64,000 bases of DNA. It comes from Pontiellaceae bacterium B12219. Lineage in GTDB: Bacteria; Verrucomicrobiota; Kiritimatiellia; Kiritimatiellales; Pontiellaceae. The stretch is from assembly GCA_029432795.1 (NCBI GenBank), contig JARNMJ010000001.1:151413-215412 (forward strand), read 5' to 3'. The first letter of the stretch is position 1; each line of letters begins with the position of its first letter. The translations under genes and the position numbers were made by a program. Positions 62,804 to 64,000 of this stretch are shown one piece after another. The notes beneath the pieces were generated by a model. That model did not search any database, was not told where the DNA came from, and worked only from the letters and a program-made list of their open reading frames with translations.

Positions 62804-64000
62804 CTACTGGCAAACTTGAAGCCGGAAGAATGTACTGTTTTCGCCCGGTGCGGAAGCGATGGAGTGCTGATTCGTGGGAGGGCTTGCCGCGATGTCCTGA
62901 TGAAGCGGGATCCAGCTGATCAGATTGGTGGAATAGTCGAGCTGATAGGTGCGGCCGCTTGCACTGAACCAGCAAACAGAATCAGGATCGGTGGAAAAGG
63001 ACGCCTCCACCCGGAATACGGAGTTCGAATCAGCGGAATCGGTTCCCGCAACGCTTTCGTCATCATCGGACATTCCATCACCGTCGGTATCCCGCGGGTG
63101 TACTCTGGCAATGCCGATCGCCTCTTCACCTTCGCCTGAATAGAACAGATAGATCTGACCGTCCGCATCGCAAAAAAGATAGGGATCGCGCAGTTGATTC
63201 TCGTCCGTTTCACTTCCGTTTTTGGAAAAGTCCAGCGGCTGGTCGGCGCCCTCCCAGTCCAGTTCGGGGCGCAGCATTTCCTGATGGACCGTATCGGTAT
63301 CGCTGACGGCGGTATCCCACGTTTCCCAGGTGCCCTGGCTGAGATCCATCGTGGTACGGAAGATCCGTTCGGGCTTATCGCCTCGGCACGTATACCACAC
63401 TTCCAGTGTTTTACCGTCGTCCTGCAAAAGGGTCGCAAAATGGCGAGGACCGCCCTTGCGCGGCATATCTTTCGTACCGTAGTCGCCGGTATAGCCCGCA
63501 TAATGACGCGGGGGCTGGCCGCCGGGCGACAAATCATAACGGGCGGCGAGATCCACGTAAACGGGATTCGTGTCCACCGGACCTTCCGTCCAGGCATCAG
63601 CGGTTGTATTCGTGGTTTCCCAGGGTGTGGCGGCATTCGGGGCTTTCCAGATGGGGCCGTAATTGGAAAATGCATACACGTTGCCGTCGTATTCGAAGGT
63701 GCGGAAATAGGCGTTGCCGAGAACCGCATTTTTGAGTCCATGACCGGATTCGCCACCGCCGACCCCGCCGCTGACATTGGGAGTTCCGGTCGGCAGATTA
63801 AAATTCAGGCCGGAGGAAGAGGTGGCCGCCAGCGTTTTCTGTGTGCCGGTGTCGAAATAGTTATCGCCCGCCGGGGGGGGCTCGGCGGGGCCATGAAAAT
63901 AGAGAATAGATACCCACGGGTAAACCCGTGGTTCTATAGGCTCCGCTACGCTTCGCCTATTTACAGCTCCATTCGGAGCTGGCCTGAATCCTTCCGTCCT
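62804..64000 (-). CDS. Secreted beta-propeller-like protein, 5' end beyond window
   Basis: The frame is open to the window's end; the first internal start candidate is a GTG at 63679. Residues with RDPYLFCDADGQIYLFYSGEGE and FATLLQDDGKTLEVWYTCRG have the pattern of five-bladed propeller glycosidases (GH43-like), but a family cannot be assigned. A calcium-binding DTDGDGMSDDDESVAGTD segment and the shared C-terminal module (YQLDYSTNLISW to FFRLQVCQ) end the protein. Its upstream part crosses the hairpin element at 63911-63982, so either that element is inserted in frame or the real start lies after it. Stop is at 62804. Confidence 0.65.
   Translation of the reverse strand, partial: RTEGFRPAPNGAVNRRSVAEPIEPRVYPWVSILYFHGPAEPPPAGDNYFDTGTQKTLAATSSSGLNFNLPTGTPNVSGGVGGGESGHGLKNAVLGNAYFRTFEYDGNVYAFSNYGPIWKAPNAATPWETTNTTADAWTEGPVDTNPVYVDLAARYDLSPGGQPPRHYAGYTGDYGTKDMPRKGGPRHFATLLQDDGKTLEVWYTCRGDKPERIFRTTMDLSQGTWETWDTAVSDTDTVHQEMLRPELDWEGADQPLDFSKNGSETDENQLRDPYLFCDADGQIYLFYSGEGEEAIGIARVHPRDTDGDGMSDDDESVAGTDSADSNSVFRVEASFSTDPDSVCWFSASGRTYQLDYSTNLISWIPLHQDIAASPPTNQHSIASAPGENSTFFRLQVCQ
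63911..63982. repeat. Three-hairpin structured element
   Basis: Three successive inverted repeats lie here: CCACGGGT-AA-ACCCGTGG, then ATAGGC and GCCTAT over 13 bases, then AGCTCC-ATTC-GGAGCT. Stems are 8, 6 and 6 bp. This looks like a mobile or REP-like element; no second copy was seen in the window. Confidence 0.6.

Noticed and set aside
1..64000. tRNA genes, rRNA, CRISPR arrays, insertion sequences or prophage
   Set aside because: No T-loop and acceptor combination, regularly spaced repeats, transposase, integrase or phage structural genes were seen. GTTCGAATC-like strings such as the one near 63025 lie inside coding sequence without a cloverleaf.

Overview
The window looks like chromosomal DNA of a Gram-negative bacterium of the PVC superphylum, most likely a marine or sediment Kiritimatiellota (Pontiella-like). 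This is inference, not a database result. The pointers are an outer-membrane biosynthesis gene (kdsA), Tat- and Sec-exported proteins, pseudopilins with AFTL[I/T]EV instead of GFTLIEV cores, secreted beta-helix proteins with DxDGDG calcium repeats, and many secreted polysaccharide-degrading enzymes that share one C-terminal module. I found no rRNA, tRNA, CRISPR array, prophage or insertion sequence.

Positions 1-42400 are mostly housekeeping. In order they hold a phosphomannomutase fragment, trpE-trpG, a DUF362 and NapH/NapG-like iron-sulfur pair, nadE and guaB, a minor pseudopilin cluster, a THUMP-type methyltransferase with panD, a SWIM/SNF2 helicase, kdsA, folE and cstA. Then come three tandem histidine kinases that appear to run into cstA, a glycine cleavage set (gcvT-gcvPA-gcvPB, without gcvH), a Cys-rich peptide, a DUF4870 protein, folD, ferritin and two unknown exported proteins. 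The rest holds two EEP-fold hydrolases, a TPR protein, cardiolipin synthase, a DUF4230 protein, deoC, efp-epmA and murG-murC.

Positions 42450-64000 are an accessory polysaccharide-degradation locus. It holds two secreted beta-helix proteins (one fused to a glycoside hydrolase), a sugar isomerase-like protein, a GH29 fucosidase, a GH88 unsaturated-uronyl hydrolase, two paralogous alginate-lyase-fold polysaccharide lyases (one frameshifted), an SGNH esterase, a PA14-containing GH3 enzyme and a partial beta-propeller protein. Lyase, GH88, GH29, GH3 and esterase together suggest a uronate-containing, fucosylated and perhaps acylated polysaccharide. No SusC/D pair, sulfatase or dedicated regulator is in the window. 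Five transcription units carry the same 15-bp upstream element (GTTTAACANGGTAAC), at nearly constant distance from a -10-like hexamer where one can be seen.

Three things stand out. (1) A dispersed palindrome, TTCCAR-NNN-YTGGAA, occurs 17 times exactly, in all three codon frames and between genes. (2) The shared upstream element defines a candidate regulon. (3) The three kinases are degenerate in complementary ways: two keep the phospho-acceptor His but have a ruined ATP site, and one keeps the ATP site but has lost the His.
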